Shown here piece by piece: positions 1 to 17,465 of a stretch of DNA of 64,000 nucleotides. Under the pieces are notes generated by a model. That model did not search any database and was not told where the DNA came from. It worked only from the letters and a program-made list of their open reading frames with translations. The stretch spans positions 620,001-684,000 of the forward strand of contig NZ_AP027040.1 in NCBI RefSeq assembly GCF_027924525.1. Direction: 5' to 3'. Source of the DNA: Aurantimicrobium sp. INA4. Its GTDB lineage: Bacteria; Actinomycetota; Actinomycetes; Actinomycetales; Microbacteriaceae. The position numbers and the translations under genes were made by a program. The first letter of the stretch is position 1. Each line of letters starts with the position of its first letter.

Positions 1-1
1 G

Positions 2-223
2 CCTGTCATCTCTTTTTCGCCCCGAAAAGCTGCGATGTCGGTTTATGGCGTTTACTACCCAGGCTTTGAAGCTCAGATAGCAGAAATTGGCTCTTACAAA
101 ACCGGTAAATGGTGTTTGTACCTTGGGAGTTTTAAGTCACTCAATCTTGAAAAACTTCAGTCAGCTCTCAACTGGGCTTGGAACGGCGGTATTCCCGTCA
201 TGTCATCCGAATTGAGCCATTAG
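2..223 (+). CDS. DUF1801 / YdhG-like protein, C-terminal part only
   Basis: The frame is open from base 2 to the TAG at 221-223, so only the last 73 residues are in the window and the start lies upstream. The visible order is ISFSPRKAAM, then IGSYKTGKWCLYLGSF, then a closing helix. This is the usual C-terminal layout of DUF1801 proteins (GFSPRKxxL, then LGxHKTGKxCLYI, then a helix). The family is small and widespread in actinobacteria and has no settled biochemical role. The ATG at 35 is internal to the domain and is not taken as the start. There is a 68-base gap to argC and no sign that it belongs to the arginine operon. Confidence 0.75.
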   Translation, partial: PVISFSPRKAAMSVYGVYYPGFEAQIAEIGSYKTGKWCLYLGSFKSLNLEKLQSALNWAWNGGIPVMSSELSH

Positions 224-279
224 ATATAGACATGTTGCACCAACCGGGCAAAGTTCAATAACTGGTTGAAGGTTTTAGA

Positions 280-285
280 TAGAGT
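280..285 (+). promoter_or_regulatory. Candidate leaderless -10 (TAGAGT) for argC
   Basis: TAGAGT is followed by exactly 6 bases and then the argC ATG at 292. No Shine-Dalgarno sequence is visible before that ATG. The geometry (-10, 6-7 bases, start codon) is typical of leaderless actinobacterial transcripts. No convincing -35 is seen. A short AGATA/TATCT dyad (277-290) overlaps it and could be a regulator site. Confidence 0.45.
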
Positions 286-291
286 TATCTA

Positions 292-1335
292 ATGACATAC
301 TCGGTTGCCATTGCTGGAGCCAGCGGTTATGCCGGTGGCGAGGTACTTCGTCTGCTCGCAGACCACCACGAGTTTGAGGTGCGCACGGTTACAGCTCACT
401 CCAATGCTGGCCAGCGTCTGGTTGATGTGCAGCCTCATCTACGCAGCTATGGCAATCTCGTTTTGCAGGACACCACCGCGGAAATTCTTTCCGGCCACGA
501 TGTCGTTTTTCTTGCACTGCCTCACGGCTCCTCTGGTGCCCTGGCCGCACAGCTCAACGCTGAGACTCTGGTCATTGACTGTGGTGCTGATCACCGTCTT
601 GAAGACAAAGAAGACTGGGATGCGTTCTACGGGGGAGAGTTCAACTCTGCCTGGACCTATGGCATTCCTGAGCTACCACTGTCTTCTGGATCACAACGTG
701 ACTATTTGGTGGGAACCAAGCGCATTGCTGCGCCAGGGTGTAATGCGTCGGCCATTTCTTTGGCTATCGCCCCCGGTGTGAAGGCAGATCTCATTGAAGC
801 AGTAGACATTGTCTCCGTCTTGTCCGTGGGGCCCTCTGGTGCAGGTAAATCTGTGAAAGTGAACTTGCTTGCCAGCGAAATTATGGGATCGGCGTCGGCA
901 TATTCCGTCGGCGGCACCCACCGTCACACCCCTGAAATTGAACAAAATCTGCGCAAGGCAGGTGCTGTTGAAGCATCCGTGTCCATGACACCCGTGCTCG
1001 TTCCAATGGCTCGCGGCATTTTGGCCACAACAACCGCGCGTGTGAAACCAGGCGTCACTTTGGAGAAGTTGCATGCAGCATGGAGTGCAGCGTATGCCAC
1101 TGAGCCATTTGTCCAGGTTCTCCCTCTCGGCGAATTCCCTCGCACCGCAGACACTCTGGGCGCCAACACCTGTTTGATGGGCCTGGCCTTGGATGAAAAC
1201 GCAGGCCGTGTCGTCGTCATTAGTGCCTTGGATAACCTCACCAAGGGAACAGCCGGAGCAGCCATCCAGTCGGCAAATATTGCTTTAGGTATTGAAGAAA
1301 CCACTGGTTTGACCACGAATGGAGTAGCCCCGTGA
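292..1335 (+). CDS. argC: N-acetyl-gamma-glutamyl-phosphate reductase
   Basis: This is the third step of arginine biosynthesis: NADPH-dependent reduction of N-acetylglutamyl phosphate to the semialdehyde, in the cytosol. The protein has 347 aa, normal for the family. The N-terminal Rossmann fold shows [17 protein letters not shown] (about residues 7-23), and the catalytic cysteine sits in APGCNAS (Cys150). It is the first gene of argC-J-B-F; the stop overlaps the argJ GTG (GTGA). There is no ribosome binding site, and a -10-like hexamer lies 6 bases before the ATG. Confidence 0.97.
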   Translation: MTYSVAIAGASGYAGGEVLRLLADHHEFEVRTVTAHSNAGQRLVDVQPHLRSYGNLVLQDTTAEILSGHDVVFLALPHGSSGALAAQLNAETLVIDCGADHRLEDKEDWDAFYGGEFNSAWTYGIPELPLSSGSQRDYLVGTKRIAAPGCNASAISLAIAPGVKADLIEAVDIVSVLSVGPSGAGKSVKVNLLASEIMGSASAYSVGGTHRHTPEIEQNLRKAGAVEASVSMTPVLVPMARGILATTTARVKPGVTLEKLHAAWSAAYATEPFVQVLPLGEFPRTADTLGANTCLMGLALDENAGRVVVISALDNLTKGTAGAAIQSANIALGIEETTGLTTNGVAP

Positions 1336-2501
1336 GCGTAACCGCTGCAGCAGGCTTTAGCGCCGCAGGTGTGGTGTGTGGGTTGAAGTCCACCGGTAAG
1401 AAAGATTTCGCCATGGTGCGCAATCTTGGACCACTGAAATCTGCAGCTGCTGTGTTTACCTCCAACCGCTGCAAAGCTAACCCCATTTTGTGGAGCCAGC
1501 AGGTCATGGCTGATCCTGTAGTGGAAGCGATTGTCTTGAACTCTGGCGGGGCAAACTGCTACACCGGTGCGCGCGGCTTCCAGACTACTCATGAGACCGC
1601 AGAGGCTGTCGCTGAACGGCTGGAAGTTTCCGCAGGAGATGTTCTCGTGTGTTCTACCGGTCTCATCGGAGAACAGCTTGACCTTGACAAGCTCAAGACC
1701 GGGGTCTGGGATGCTGGGCTCGTTGTTCTCTCAGATGCCGGAACAACCGAGCAGGCCGGAATCGATGCTGCCGAAGCCATCATGACCACTGATTCTGTTC
1801 CAAAGCTCTCGGTTTCAATCGGTGCGGGTTACACCATCGGCGGTATGGCCAAAGGTGCCGGCATGTTGGCCCCGGGCTTGGCCACCATGCTGGTCGTCAT
1901 CACGACAGACGCGGTCTTGACCAGTGAACAACTCGACACTGCACTGCGTGCATCAACACGTGTCACCTTTGACCGTCTGGACTCAGACGGATGTATGTCC
2001 ACCAATGACCAAGTAACGTTGCTTGCTTCGGGAGCATCGGGTGTTGAACCTGAAATCTCGGAATTTACGGCACGTCTGACCGAACTCTGTCGTGATTTGG
2101 CCCTCCAACTCCAACGCGATGCAGAAGGCGCCAGTCACAACATTCACATCACGGTTTCTGGCGCGGTCTCGGAAGAGGATGCTGTAGATGTCGCACGTGC
2201 AGTCAGCCGTTCCAACCTGTTCAAGGCAGCCATTTTCGGTAACGACCCTAACTGGGGACGAGTTCTAGCTGCGGTGGGAACTACCTCGGCGGTCTTTGAC
2301 CCCTACAACATCGATGTCAGCTTCAACGGAGTGCAGGTGTGCACCTCTGGTGAGCCTGATCAGTCACGTGAATTAGTTGATCTCACACCTCGTGAAGTAG
2401 ATATTCGCATCGAACTCCACAGTGGCCCTGCCTCTGCCACAATTTGGACTAATGATCTCACCCACGATTACGTGCACGAAAACAGCGCCTACGCGAGCTA
2501 A
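1332..2501 (+). CDS. argJ: Glutamate N-acetyltransferase / amino-acid acetyltransferase (ornithine acetyltransferase)
   Basis: Transfers the acetyl group from N-acetylornithine to glutamate, making the arginine pathway cyclic; many members also accept acetyl-CoA. The protein has 389 aa. The precursor self-cleaves before a threonine inside [14 protein letters not shown]; here that is Ala-Thr at about residue 184/185, so alpha and beta chains of roughly 184 and 205 residues are expected. The start is the GTG overlapping the argC stop. Whether it is mono- or bifunctional cannot be told from the sequence; no argA-like gene is seen nearby. Confidence 0.96.
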   Translation: MSVTAAAGFSAAGVVCGLKSTGKKDFAMVRNLGPLKSAAAVFTSNRCKANPILWSQQVMADPVVEAIVLNSGGANCYTGARGFQTTHETAEAVAERLEVSAGDVLVCSTGLIGEQLDLDKLKTGVWDAGLVVLSDAGTTEQAGIDAAEAIMTTDSVPKLSVSIGAGYTIGGMAKGAGMLAPGLATMLVVITTDAVLTSEQLDTALRASTRVTFDRLDSDGCMSTNDQVTLLASGASGVEPEISEFTARLTELCRDLALQLQRDAEGASHNIHITVSGAVSEEDAVDVARAVSRSNLFKAAIFGNDPNWGRVLAAVGTTSAVFDPYNIDVSFNGVQVCTSGEPDQSRELVDLTPREVDIRIELHSGPASATIWTNDLTHDYVHENSAYAS

Positions 2502-2520
2502 AGAATTCAAGGATTTTGTT

Positions 2521-4336
<1,816 letters not shown>

Positions 4337-4337
<1 letters not shown>

Positions 4338-4855
4338 TGACCCAAACAGAAACAGCTCAACGTTTTAAGCTTCCGGTGGTCCCGGGAGTGGCTGTTGCCT
4401 GGGTACTCATTGGCGCTTTGGTCCTTGTCTTTCCTGAATCGGTTGAGCCAGAAGGAATGTTCATTAGTGTCCTTGCTACAACGATCACTATTTTGATTGT
4501 TCACTTTCTGGCAGAGCTGTTCTTGGGACAACATGTTCTCAGCGCGAAAGACCATTCATTCGGGTATGTGGTGCGGTCTGAACTCAAGGCAATGATGTGG
4601 ATGGCAATGTGGGTTGTTCCTGCGCTGATCCCTTCGCTGATTTACAGCTTTGAGGTGATCACCTATACCCAAGCGGTGGAGTGGACTGCGCGTGCAATTC
4701 AGATTCTTGCTGGAGTGCTCGGATATCTCGTCGCATGGTCTCGTGGGCGCGTGTGGTGGTGGCGCGTTCTTATGGGTTTAGCTTTTGTCGTGGTTATTTC
4801 TATTGCACTTCTGATCGAAGCGCTCACCCACACTCTTGTCTCCGCAATGCACTAG
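4337..4855 (+). CDS. Integral membrane protein of unknown function inside the arg cluster
   Basis: The protein has 172 aa. The ATG at 4337 overlaps the argF TAA; a GTG at 4316 in the same frame is less likely because it lies inside argF. By eye there are four or five hydrophobic segments (about residues 17-36, 43-63, 88-110, 120-140 and 146-165), with a short polar N-terminus and a basic, tryptophan-rich loop (WSRGRVWWWR) before the last segment. No domain is recognised. It sits where argR and argG stand in other actinobacterial arg clusters, which suggests co-expression with argF but says nothing firm about function. Confidence 0.75.
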
Positions 4856-6319
<1,464 letters not shown>

Positions 6320-7609
6320 TTGTCACTCGAAACTCAAAGAAATGATTCCAGCTTCGATACCCTCTGGGATGAGCTTGTGTGGCGTGGACTCATTCACGTC
6401 TCTACCGATGCAGACGAGCTGAAGAAACTTTTCCAGGGTCCTCCCATTACCTACTACTGCGGTTTTGATCCCACTGCGCCATCACTGCACTTAGGTAACC
6501 TGGTGCAACTGTTGCTGCTCCGTCGCATTCAGCTAGCCGGACATAAGCCTCTGGGTCTTGTTGGCGGTTCAACAGGCTTAGTGGGAGATCCACGCCCTAC
6601 GGCAGAGCGCACACTCAACACCAAAGAAACCGTCAATGAGTGGGTTGGTTATCTCACCTCGCAGATTTCTAAGTTCCTGAGTTTTGAGGGAGCAAATGCT
6701 GCTCGCATGGTGAACAACCTGGACTGGACAGCACCACTTTCTGCAATTGATTTCCTGCGTGATATTGGTAAGTACTACCGCGTGGGAACCATGCTGAAGA
6801 AGGATGCTGTTTCAGCACGACTGAATTCTGAAGCAGGCATTAGCTACACCGAATTCAGTTACCAAATCCTGCAAGGAATGGATTTCCTTGAGCTCTACCG
6901 AAACTATGACTGTGTTCTGCAGACCGGTGGTAGTGACCAGTGGGGAAACCTCACCAGTGGCACTGACCTGATTCACCGTGCCGAAGGCAAGAGCGTGCAC
7001 GCTATTGGTACGCCGCTGATTACCAACAGCGATGGAACCAAGTTTGGTAAGAGCGAGGGCAACGCAGTCTGGCTCGACGCGTCGATGACATCGCCCTATG
7101 CGTTCTACCAGTTCTGGCTGAACACAGACGATGCAGATGTGATTGACCGCATCAAGGTCTTTACTTTCCTCACCCGCGCAGAAATTGAGGAGCTTGCCCA
7201 GCAAGTTGAGCAAGAGCCTTTCAAGCGTGCAGCTCAGCGTCGACTTGCTCTAGAAGTAACCAGCCTCGTTCATGGAGAACAGGCTACTCAGGCAGCGATT
7301 GCAGCTGCTGCAGCTTTGTTCGGGCAAGGTGATTTAGCCGAACTTGATGCGCAAACCCTCGAGGCGGCACTGCGTGAACTTCCGCACACCACCACACCAA
7401 AGAACACTCCCGTTGCACAGTTATTAGTGGACACAGGTTTGTCGCAGAGCTTGGGTGCGGCTCGTCGCTCCATCTCTGAAGGTGGCGTCTACCTCAACAA
7501 CAACAAAATCGAGGCAGAGGATGAACTGATCGAAGGACACGTCCTTCCCAGTGGAATGGCAGTATTGCGCCGTGGAAAAAAGACCCTAGCTGGAGTCTTT
7601 GCTGAGTAA
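6320..7609 (+). CDS. tyrS: Tyrosyl-tRNA synthetase
   Basis: Charges tRNA-Tyr. The protein has 429 aa, bacterial TyrRS type. The class I HIGH-type motif is HLGN in APSLHLGNLVQL, the KMSKS-type loop is KFGKS, and GGSDQWGN is the usual TyrRS signature. The C-terminal S4 domain (about residues 360-425) contains SLGAARRSISEGGVYLNN. The start is TTG directly after the argH TAA; no better in-frame start is visible. It matches Rv1689, the first gene of the conserved tyrS-to-der block. Confidence 0.96.
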   Translation: MSLETQRNDSSFDTLWDELVWRGLIHVSTDADELKKLFQGPPITYYCGFDPTAPSLHLGNLVQLLLLRRIQLAGHKPLGLVGGSTGLVGDPRPTAERTLNTKETVNEWVGYLTSQISKFLSFEGANAARMVNNLDWTAPLSAIDFLRDIGKYYRVGTMLKKDAVSARLNSEAGISYTEFSYQILQGMDFLELYRNYDCVLQTGGSDQWGNLTSGTDLIHRAEGKSVHAIGTPLITNSDGTKFGKSEGNAVWLDASMTSPYAFYQFWLNTDDADVIDRIKVFTFLTRAEIEELAQQVEQEPFKRAAQRRLALEVTSLVHGEQATQAAIAAAAALFGQGDLAELDAQTLEAALRELPHTTTPKNTPVAQLLVDTGLSQSLGAARRSISEGGVYLNNNKIEAEDELIEGHVLPSGMAVLRRGKKTLAGVFAE

Positions 7610-7653
7610 TTTCATTCTCGGTTTGCCTCCGGTATCTGCCGACGGTAGCTGGG

Positions 7654-7659
7654 TAGGGT
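7654..7659 (+). promoter_or_regulatory. Candidate leaderless -10 (TAGGGT) for the D-Asp cassette
   Basis: TAGGGT is followed by 6 bases and the ATG at 7666. No Shine-Dalgarno sequence is seen. This would drive the three-gene asnB/ligase/racemase unit. Confidence 0.45.
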
Positions 7660-7665
7660 TGAAAC

Positions 7666-9531
7666 ATGTGTGGATTTAACGGCTTTGTGGTGACAAACAC
7701 CACACGCGACAACGCGGCTGTAATCCGTGACATGTCTGATCAGATCGTGCACCGCGGACCAGACGACGACGGCTACTTTGTCAACGACCGCATTGCACTC
7801 GGATTCCGCCGACTGTCCATTATCGACCTCGAAGGCGGTCACCAGCCCATGACTAGGGCAGAAGGTGACTACACCGTCGTCTTCAACGGCGAGATTTACA
7901 ACTACCAAGAATTACGTACTGAGCTCGAGGCTAAAGGCTACGTTTTTGCCACCAACTCAGACACCGAGACGTTACTGCACGGATACGTCGAATGGGGTAA
8001 TGAACTACCCACACACCTGCGCGGAATGTTTGCTTTCGTTATTTTTGACCACGTCACCGGTGAGCTTTTTGGTGCACGGGATATCTTCGGCATCAAACCC
8101 TTCTACTACTTCAAAGAGGGGGCAACCTTCCTCTTTGGTAGTGAGATCAAGTCATTTCTCAAACACCCAGACTTCACCAAACGATTCAATGCTGAGCTTC
8201 TTCCGGCGTATTTGAGCTTTGAATATATTCCTGATCACCGCACATTCTTTGACAACGTTTACAAACTGTTGCCGGGGCACTCATTCCGTTATGCCGACGG
8301 AGACCTCACAATTCGCAGGTATCACGAAATCGATTTCAACATAGATCCGAACATCACTCTCGAACAGGCGACGACGCGTATTCGTGAACAGTTCGTCGAA
8401 TCCGTTCAGGCACACATGATTGCCGACGTCGAGGTGGGAAGCTTCCTATCTTCAGGTGTTGACTCCAGCTACGTGGCATATCAAGCCAACTTGTTGACAC
8501 CTCTGCGCACCTACTCGGTGGGCTATGAAAACTCCCAGTGGAGTGAGCTGCCATATTCCTCTTCTTTTGCTGAGCAGACTGGGATTCAGAACAAAGCTTC
8601 CACAATGGGTCCTGAGGACTTCTTTGGTGCTGCTGCAGATATTCAGTGGTTCATGGATGAGCCCCTGTCGAACCCCAGTGCTGTGCCCCTGTATTTCGTC
8701 GCCAAAGAAGCCAGCAAAGATGTCAAGGTTGTGCTCTCTGGCGAAGGAGCAGATGAACTCTTTGGTGGCTACAACCATTACAACGAGCCTGGCTCAATGC
8801 GCGCTTATCTTAAGCTGCCGTTCTCTATACGCTCGGGTCTGTCAAAGTTCGCGGCAAAGTTCCCCAAGGTCAAAGGCCGCCGCTTTCTGATTCGCGGTGG
8901 GCAGCCACTGTATAAGCGTTACTTCCGTATCGACTATGTCTTCAATGAAGCAGAGCGCTCGCAGTTGCTTCGTGATCCCAGTTTGAACTTTGATACGGCA
9001 ACGCTGTCAAAGTCGCTCTTTAATCACGTCAGCGATCTCGATGATGTAACCCAGATGCAATACGTAGATATGTACACCTGGTTGATCTACGACATTCTGC
9101 TCAAAGCAGACCGCATGTCTATGGCTAACTCTCTTGAATTGCGTGTTCCCTTCTTGGACAAAAAAATGCTGGAACTAGCCATGACCCTGCCGGAGAACAC
9201 TCGCGTTGTTCCCCACCAAGGCAAAATTGCTCTGCGCAGAGCGGCAGCATCTGTGCTGCCACCACAAGTTTCAAACCGCCCCAAGATTGGATTCCCGTCG
9301 CCACTGTTCGAATGGATGCGGCAACCGGAATATGCAGCGAAGATTTCCGCTGTCTTTGACTCAACAACGGCTCGTCATTTCTTCAACAATGATTTCTTGC
9401 AGAAGATGCTTGCCGACCACGTCTCGGGCAAAGTTTCCAACATGCAAAAGATTTGGTCCATCTACTGCTTCGTGCTCTGGTTTGACCAGTACTTCGCTGA
9501 AGGAGCACAAGCAGCTCAGAAGGCTGCCTAA
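7666..9531 (+). CDS. Asparagine synthase (glutamine-hydrolysing), probable D-Asp amidating type
   Basis: The protein has 621 aa. The N-terminal Ntn glutaminase domain begins with the nucleophile Cys2 (MCGFNGF) and contains HRGPDDDG and FNGEIYNY. The C-terminal synthetase domain has the PP-loop SSGVDSS near residue 263 and SGEGADELFGGY. The chemistry is ATP-dependent amidation of an aspartyl carboxylate. The two following genes, an ATP-grasp ligase and an aspartate racemase, begin 3 and 2 bases after the preceding stop codons, so the three form one unit. In Lactobacillales such trios make a D-Asp cross-bridge that the AsnH-type enzyme amidates; by analogy this protein may amidate D-Asp in peptidoglycan precursors rather than make free asparagine. 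Ordinary asparagine synthesis (asnB) cannot be excluded. Confidence 0.9.
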   Translation: MCGFNGFVVTNTTRDNAAVIRDMSDQIVHRGPDDDGYFVNDRIALGFRRLSIIDLEGGHQPMTRAEGDYTVVFNGEIYNYQELRTELEAKGYVFATNSDTETLLHGYVEWGNELPTHLRGMFAFVIFDHVTGELFGARDIFGIKPFYYFKEGATFLFGSEIKSFLKHPDFTKRFNAELLPAYLSFEYIPDHRTFFDNVYKLLPGHSFRYADGDLTIRRYHEIDFNIDPNITLEQATTRIREQFVESVQAHMIADVEVGSFLSSGVDSSYVAYQANLLTPLRTYSVGYENSQWSELPYSSSFAEQTGIQNKASTMGPEDFFGAAADIQWFMDEPLSNPSAVPLYFVAKEASKDVKVVLSGEGADELFGGYNHYNEPGSMRAYLKLPFSIRSGLSKFAAKFPKVKGRRFLIRGGQPLYKRYFRIDYVFNEAERSQLLRDPSLNFDTATLSKSLFNHVSDLDDVTQMQYVDMYTWLIYDILLKADRMSMANSLELRVPFLDKKMLELAMTLPENTRVVPHQGKIALRRAAASVLPPQVSNRPKIGFPSPLFEWMRQPEYAAKISAVFDSTTARHFFNNDFLQKMLADHVSGKVSNMQKIWSIYCFVLWFDQYFAEGAQAAQKAA

Positions 9532-9534
9532 CTC

Positions 9535-10782
9535 ATGGAACAGCTCACCTTTCTGCCTGTGCTCCTCGGCAGCGATATCAATGCATATGGCATGGCTCGC
9601 TCCTTCCATGAGGAATATGGCGTGAAGTCTCTTGCCTTGGCGTCCTTTCCTTTGGCGCCCACTCGCTACAGCAAGATTGTTACCGTGCAGGTTCATGAAT
9701 CACTTGCTGATCCAGAAGCTTTTTTGGCCATCGTCCTCGAACAGGGCAAAGAACTTTCAACGAAACACGACAAGCTTGTGCTTGTTCCCTGCGGGGATAG
9801 CTATGCAGAGTTGGTTTCCCGCTTCCAGAAAGAACTCAGCGAATTCTTTATCGTTGCAACGCCACCACACGATCTTCTTGAGTCACTGGTGAATAAAGCT
9901 CGCTTTTATGAGCTGTGTGCCGCACACGGCATTGCCCACCCAGCCACGCGCATCATTACTGCCCAGGACGCGCGAGATGTTGATGCCCTTGAGATTCCGT
10001 TTAGTTTCCCTGTTGCTCTCAAGCCGTCAGATTCGGTGTCTTATCTTGACGTGAAGTTTGAGGGTCGCAAGAAGGCGTACATTCTCGATAGCGCAGATGA
10101 AGTTCGTCACATTGTGCGAGAAATCTATGCCCACGGATATACAGACACGTTAGTTCTCCAGGAATACATACCTGGAGATGATTCTCATATGCGTGTTCTT
10201 AACGCGTATGTCGATGCCACCTCCACGGTGCGAATGATGTGTTTGGGAAACCCTCTGCTGGAAGATCATGCCCCAGATATGGTGGGGAACTACACCGTCA
10301 TCCGAAGTAGCTCCAATCAGGAGGTTTACGCTCAGATTCAGAAGTTCCTGCAGGGCATCGGGTATGTCGGTTTCGCGAACTTCGACATGAAGTTTGACGC
10401 GCGGGATGGAAGCTACAAGCTATTTGAGTTGAACCCTCGCCAAGGGCGCAGCAGCTTTTTTGTTACCCTGGCTGGCTATAACCTGGCTCGCTACCTTGTC
10501 GAGGATCGAGTATTTGGTCGACAATCAACGACTGTCTATGGAGATCACGAGAGTTTATGGATGCAAATCCCCAAGCGAGTGTTTTTGAAGTACGTGCAAT
10601 CTGCCGATGAGAAAAAACGTGCACAAGCGTTAATCCGCACTGGCAAGTGGGGAACAACGCTGCGATATGCCAAGGATATGAATCTCATGCGCTGGCTGAT
10701 CCTGTTGCGGATGGACATGCGGTATTTTCAGAGTTACCGCCGTTACTTCACGGCACGCTCAGCTAACACCGAAGGGGTTTAG
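9535..10782 (+). CDS. ATP-grasp carboxylate-amine ligase, candidate D-aspartate ligase
   Basis: The protein has 415 aa, close to the size of the Enterococcus faecium D-aspartate ligase. An N-terminal pre-ATP-grasp domain (about 1-120) is followed by an ATP-grasp core containing PVALKPSDS, a lid-type LVLQEYIPGDD, and the metal-binding FELNPRQGRSSFFVT near residue 297. The family joins a carboxylate to an amine through an acyl phosphate. The place between an amidating synthase and an aspartate racemase makes D-aspartate the likely substrate, attached to the side-chain amine of the stem-peptide diamino acid; this is inference from context. The C-terminal 60 residues are basic and aromatic, perhaps for membrane or lipid-linked precursor contact. 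Confidence 0.8.
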   Translation: MEQLTFLPVLLGSDINAYGMARSFHEEYGVKSLALASFPLAPTRYSKIVTVQVHESLADPEAFLAIVLEQGKELSTKHDKLVLVPCGDSYAELVSRFQKELSEFFIVATPPHDLLESLVNKARFYELCAAHGIAHPATRIITAQDARDVDALEIPFSFPVALKPSDSVSYLDVKFEGRKKAYILDSADEVRHIVREIYAHGYTDTLVLQEYIPGDDSHMRVLNAYVDATSTVRMMCLGNPLLEDHAPDMVGNYTVIRSSSNQEVYAQIQKFLQGIGYVGFANFDMKFDARDGSYKLFELNPRQGRSSFFVTLAGYNLARYLVEDRVFGRQSTTVYGDHESLWMQIPKRVFLKYVQSADEKKRAQALIRTGKWGTTLRYAKDMNLMRWLILLRMDMRYFQSYRRYFTARSANTEGV

Positions 10783-10784
10783 AA

Positions 10785-11495
10785 ATGACCAACCTCATTG
10801 GTGTGCTTGGGGGCATGGGTCCCGATGCAACAATTACCTACTTGTCTATGGTGGTCGAAAACACACAGGCCTCAACTGATCAAGAACATGTTGACCTGGA
10901 TTGTGTAATGCATTGTTCGATTCCCGACCGCACCGCATACATCTTGGACCGCTCTCAGCCCTCGCCTCTACCTGACCTCATTCAGGACATACAGACACTG
11001 GGGGAGCGTGGGGCCACAGCAATCGCAATTCCGTGCAACACCGCACATTACTTTTTTGAAGAATTACAGGCTGCCTCACCTGTTCCTGTGCTCAACATGC
11101 TGGAGTTGGCCGTTGATAGCCTGCGCGAACGCTACCCTGAGGCGCGAACTGTCTGTGTTTTGGGAACACGAGGAACCGCTCAAACTGGTGTTTATGCCCC
11201 CGCTGTCGAAAAGGCAGGGCTGACTCTGGTGGATGTGAGTGAGGAAGGCCAGAAGCTCGTGGATACCGTCATCTTTGACCGCGTCAAAGCAGGTATTCCT
11301 ACTGAGCATTCGTTGTATAGCGACATGCTTGCTGAGGGAATGGCTTCTGGCGCAGATGCTCTTATTCTGGCCTGTACGGAACTTTCCGTTCCTGAGCGGC
11401 AGATTGAGCATGATTTCCCCACCCTGGATGCTCTTGTTTCCCTTGCCCGTGCCACAGTAGTTACGGCTGGAAAGCAGCTGAAACCTGCCCTGTAG
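10785..11495 (+). CDS. Aspartate/glutamate racemase family protein, probable aspartate racemase
   Basis: The protein has 236 aa, PLP-independent racemase family. The N-terminus reads GVLGGMGPDATITYL, typical of aspartate racemases. Both catalytic cysteines are present: Cys84 in IPCNTAHYF and Cys197 in LACTELSV. It starts 2 bases after the stop of the ATP-grasp gene. The likely role is supplying D-aspartate to that ligase. Glutamate racemase (murI) is less likely because of the SIPDRTAYIL stretch and the operon partners. It is the last gene before the rRNA leader. Confidence 0.87.
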   Translation: MTNLIGVLGGMGPDATITYLSMVVENTQASTDQEHVDLDCVMHCSIPDRTAYILDRSQPSPLPDLIQDIQTLGERGATAIAIPCNTAHYFFEELQAASPVPVLNMLELAVDSLRERYPEARTVCVLGTRGTAQTGVYAPAVEKAGLTLVDVSEEGQKLVDTVIFDRVKAGIPTEHSLYSDMLAEGMASGADALILACTELSVPERQIEHDFPTLDALVSLARATVVTAGKQLKPAL

Positions 11496-11534
11496 CTCAC
11501 TTGAGGTGCGACACGCCCGGGATGCCACAGAGAT

Positions 11535-11563
11535 TTGCTGGGATCGTAATAAACCCGTAATGT
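11535..11563 (+). promoter_or_regulatory. Candidate upstream rrn promoter
   Basis: TTGCTG, 17 bases, TAATGT. Reasonable sigma-70-like spacing, but weaker than the downstream candidate; proposed only from sequence fit. Confidence 0.3.
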
Positions 11564-11743
11564 AGTCACTTGTCACCCCAAAGGTGCGGAATGCCTCAGA
11601 GCTTCCACCCTCAAGCGGGACCATCTCAGTTACTTTGAGAAAACGCCATGGCGAACACTTGGTAACTATCTGGATGAAAATCCATCATGTAACGCGATGT
11701 TGCGAACGGCAGCCTGAGAGTCCATGACTCTCCGGTGATGAGT

Positions 11744-11771
11744 TTGACAAGATCGTTTTTGATGGTAGGTT
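11744..11771 (+). promoter_or_regulatory. Candidate main rrn promoter
   Basis: A perfect -35 TTGACA (11744-11749), 16-base spacer and TAGGTT -10 (11766-11771). The predicted transcription start near 11778 gives a leader of about 260 nt before the 16S, normal for this phylum. Confidence 0.6.
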
Positions 11772-12040
11772 AGGACAGTTGCCCTAAACCGGTTCTGAAA
11801 AGAATTGGAGTAGGAGCGCCCGATCCTTGAGAACTCAACAGCGTGCACAATGTCAAATGCCAAAACCCGGCATCAACTTTTGTTGATGTACGGATTCCTT
11901 TGGAAAAAAATTAGACAACAAAACATGTCAGCAATGACTGTTCTGTTTTGTCAGTTTCAAACTCGTGACATTCGCCCTTATTCCGGGGAATGTCACATAA
12001 ATAGATTTGCCACTAGCTTTTAGCCGGTGGCTATCAATCT

Positions 12041-17099
<5,059 letters not shown>

Positions 17100-17233
17100 A
17101 TCACTACACATAACCTGTTGTAAGGCTAGGTTTTGTGGCCTGATGTTCGCGTCCACTGAGTGGTTCTCGATGTACGGTCGAGAACTGCGCATACATCGTA
17201 TGTGCACGTTTCACTTTGATATACATCAATAGT

Positions 17234-17350
17234 GTTTCGGCGGCCATAGCGAGAGGGAAACGCCCGGTTACATTCCGAACCCGGAAGCTAAGACTCTCAG
17301 CGCCGATGGTACTGCAGGGGGGACCCTGTGGGAGAGTAGGACACCGCCGG
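17234..17350 (+). rRNA. rrf: 5S ribosomal RNA
   Basis: About 117 nt, from TTCGGCGGCCATAGCG to ACACCGCCGG, with 5' and 3' ends complementary (CGGCGG/CCGCCG) and the conserved CCGAACCCGGAAGCTAAG. It lies about 134 bases after the 23S end. Confidence 0.95.
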
Positions 17351-17360
17351 ACTTCTTTGT

Positions 17361-17394
17361 AAAAGAGCCACCCGTTTTTACGGGTGGCTCTTTT
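17361..17394 (+). terminator. rrn operon terminator
   Basis: Perfect 14-bp stem AAAAGAGCCACCCG / CGGGTGGCTCTTTT with a six-base loop, ending in TTTT, 10 bases after the 5S. A strong Rho-independent terminator. Confidence 0.95.
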
Positions 17395-17465
17395 GCGTTA
17401 AGCTAGACCACGTAGTTCTCAATTCGTCTTGTGAACTGCGTTCAAATTACACAGAGGACTCTTTG

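Larger units (their letters stand above)
11496..12040 (+). promoter_or_regulatory. rrn promoter and leader region (no gene)
   Basis: 545 bases without a credible protein gene. Contents: a candidate promoter at 11535-11563 and a better one at 11744-11771; a perfect hairpin at 11716-11732 (GAGAGTC, loop CAT, GACTCTC); a boxA-like element CTTGAGAACTCAACAG at 11826-11841; a 7-bp hairpin at 11871-11888; and a 9-bp stem GTGACATTC/GAATGTCAC at 11965-11996 just before the 16S. Such stems and the boxA-like motif are usual in actinobacterial rRNA leaders for antitermination and processing. Confidence 0.75.

Noticed and set aside
924..1592. 222-aa minus-strand frame across argC/argJ.
   Set aside because: Antisense shadow of two certain genes; no domain and no upstream signals.
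11716..11732. 7-bp hairpin considered as a terminator of the D-Asp cassette.
   Set aside because: No T-run follows and it lies 220 bases after the racemase, next to the rrn promoter; kept only as a leader-region structure.
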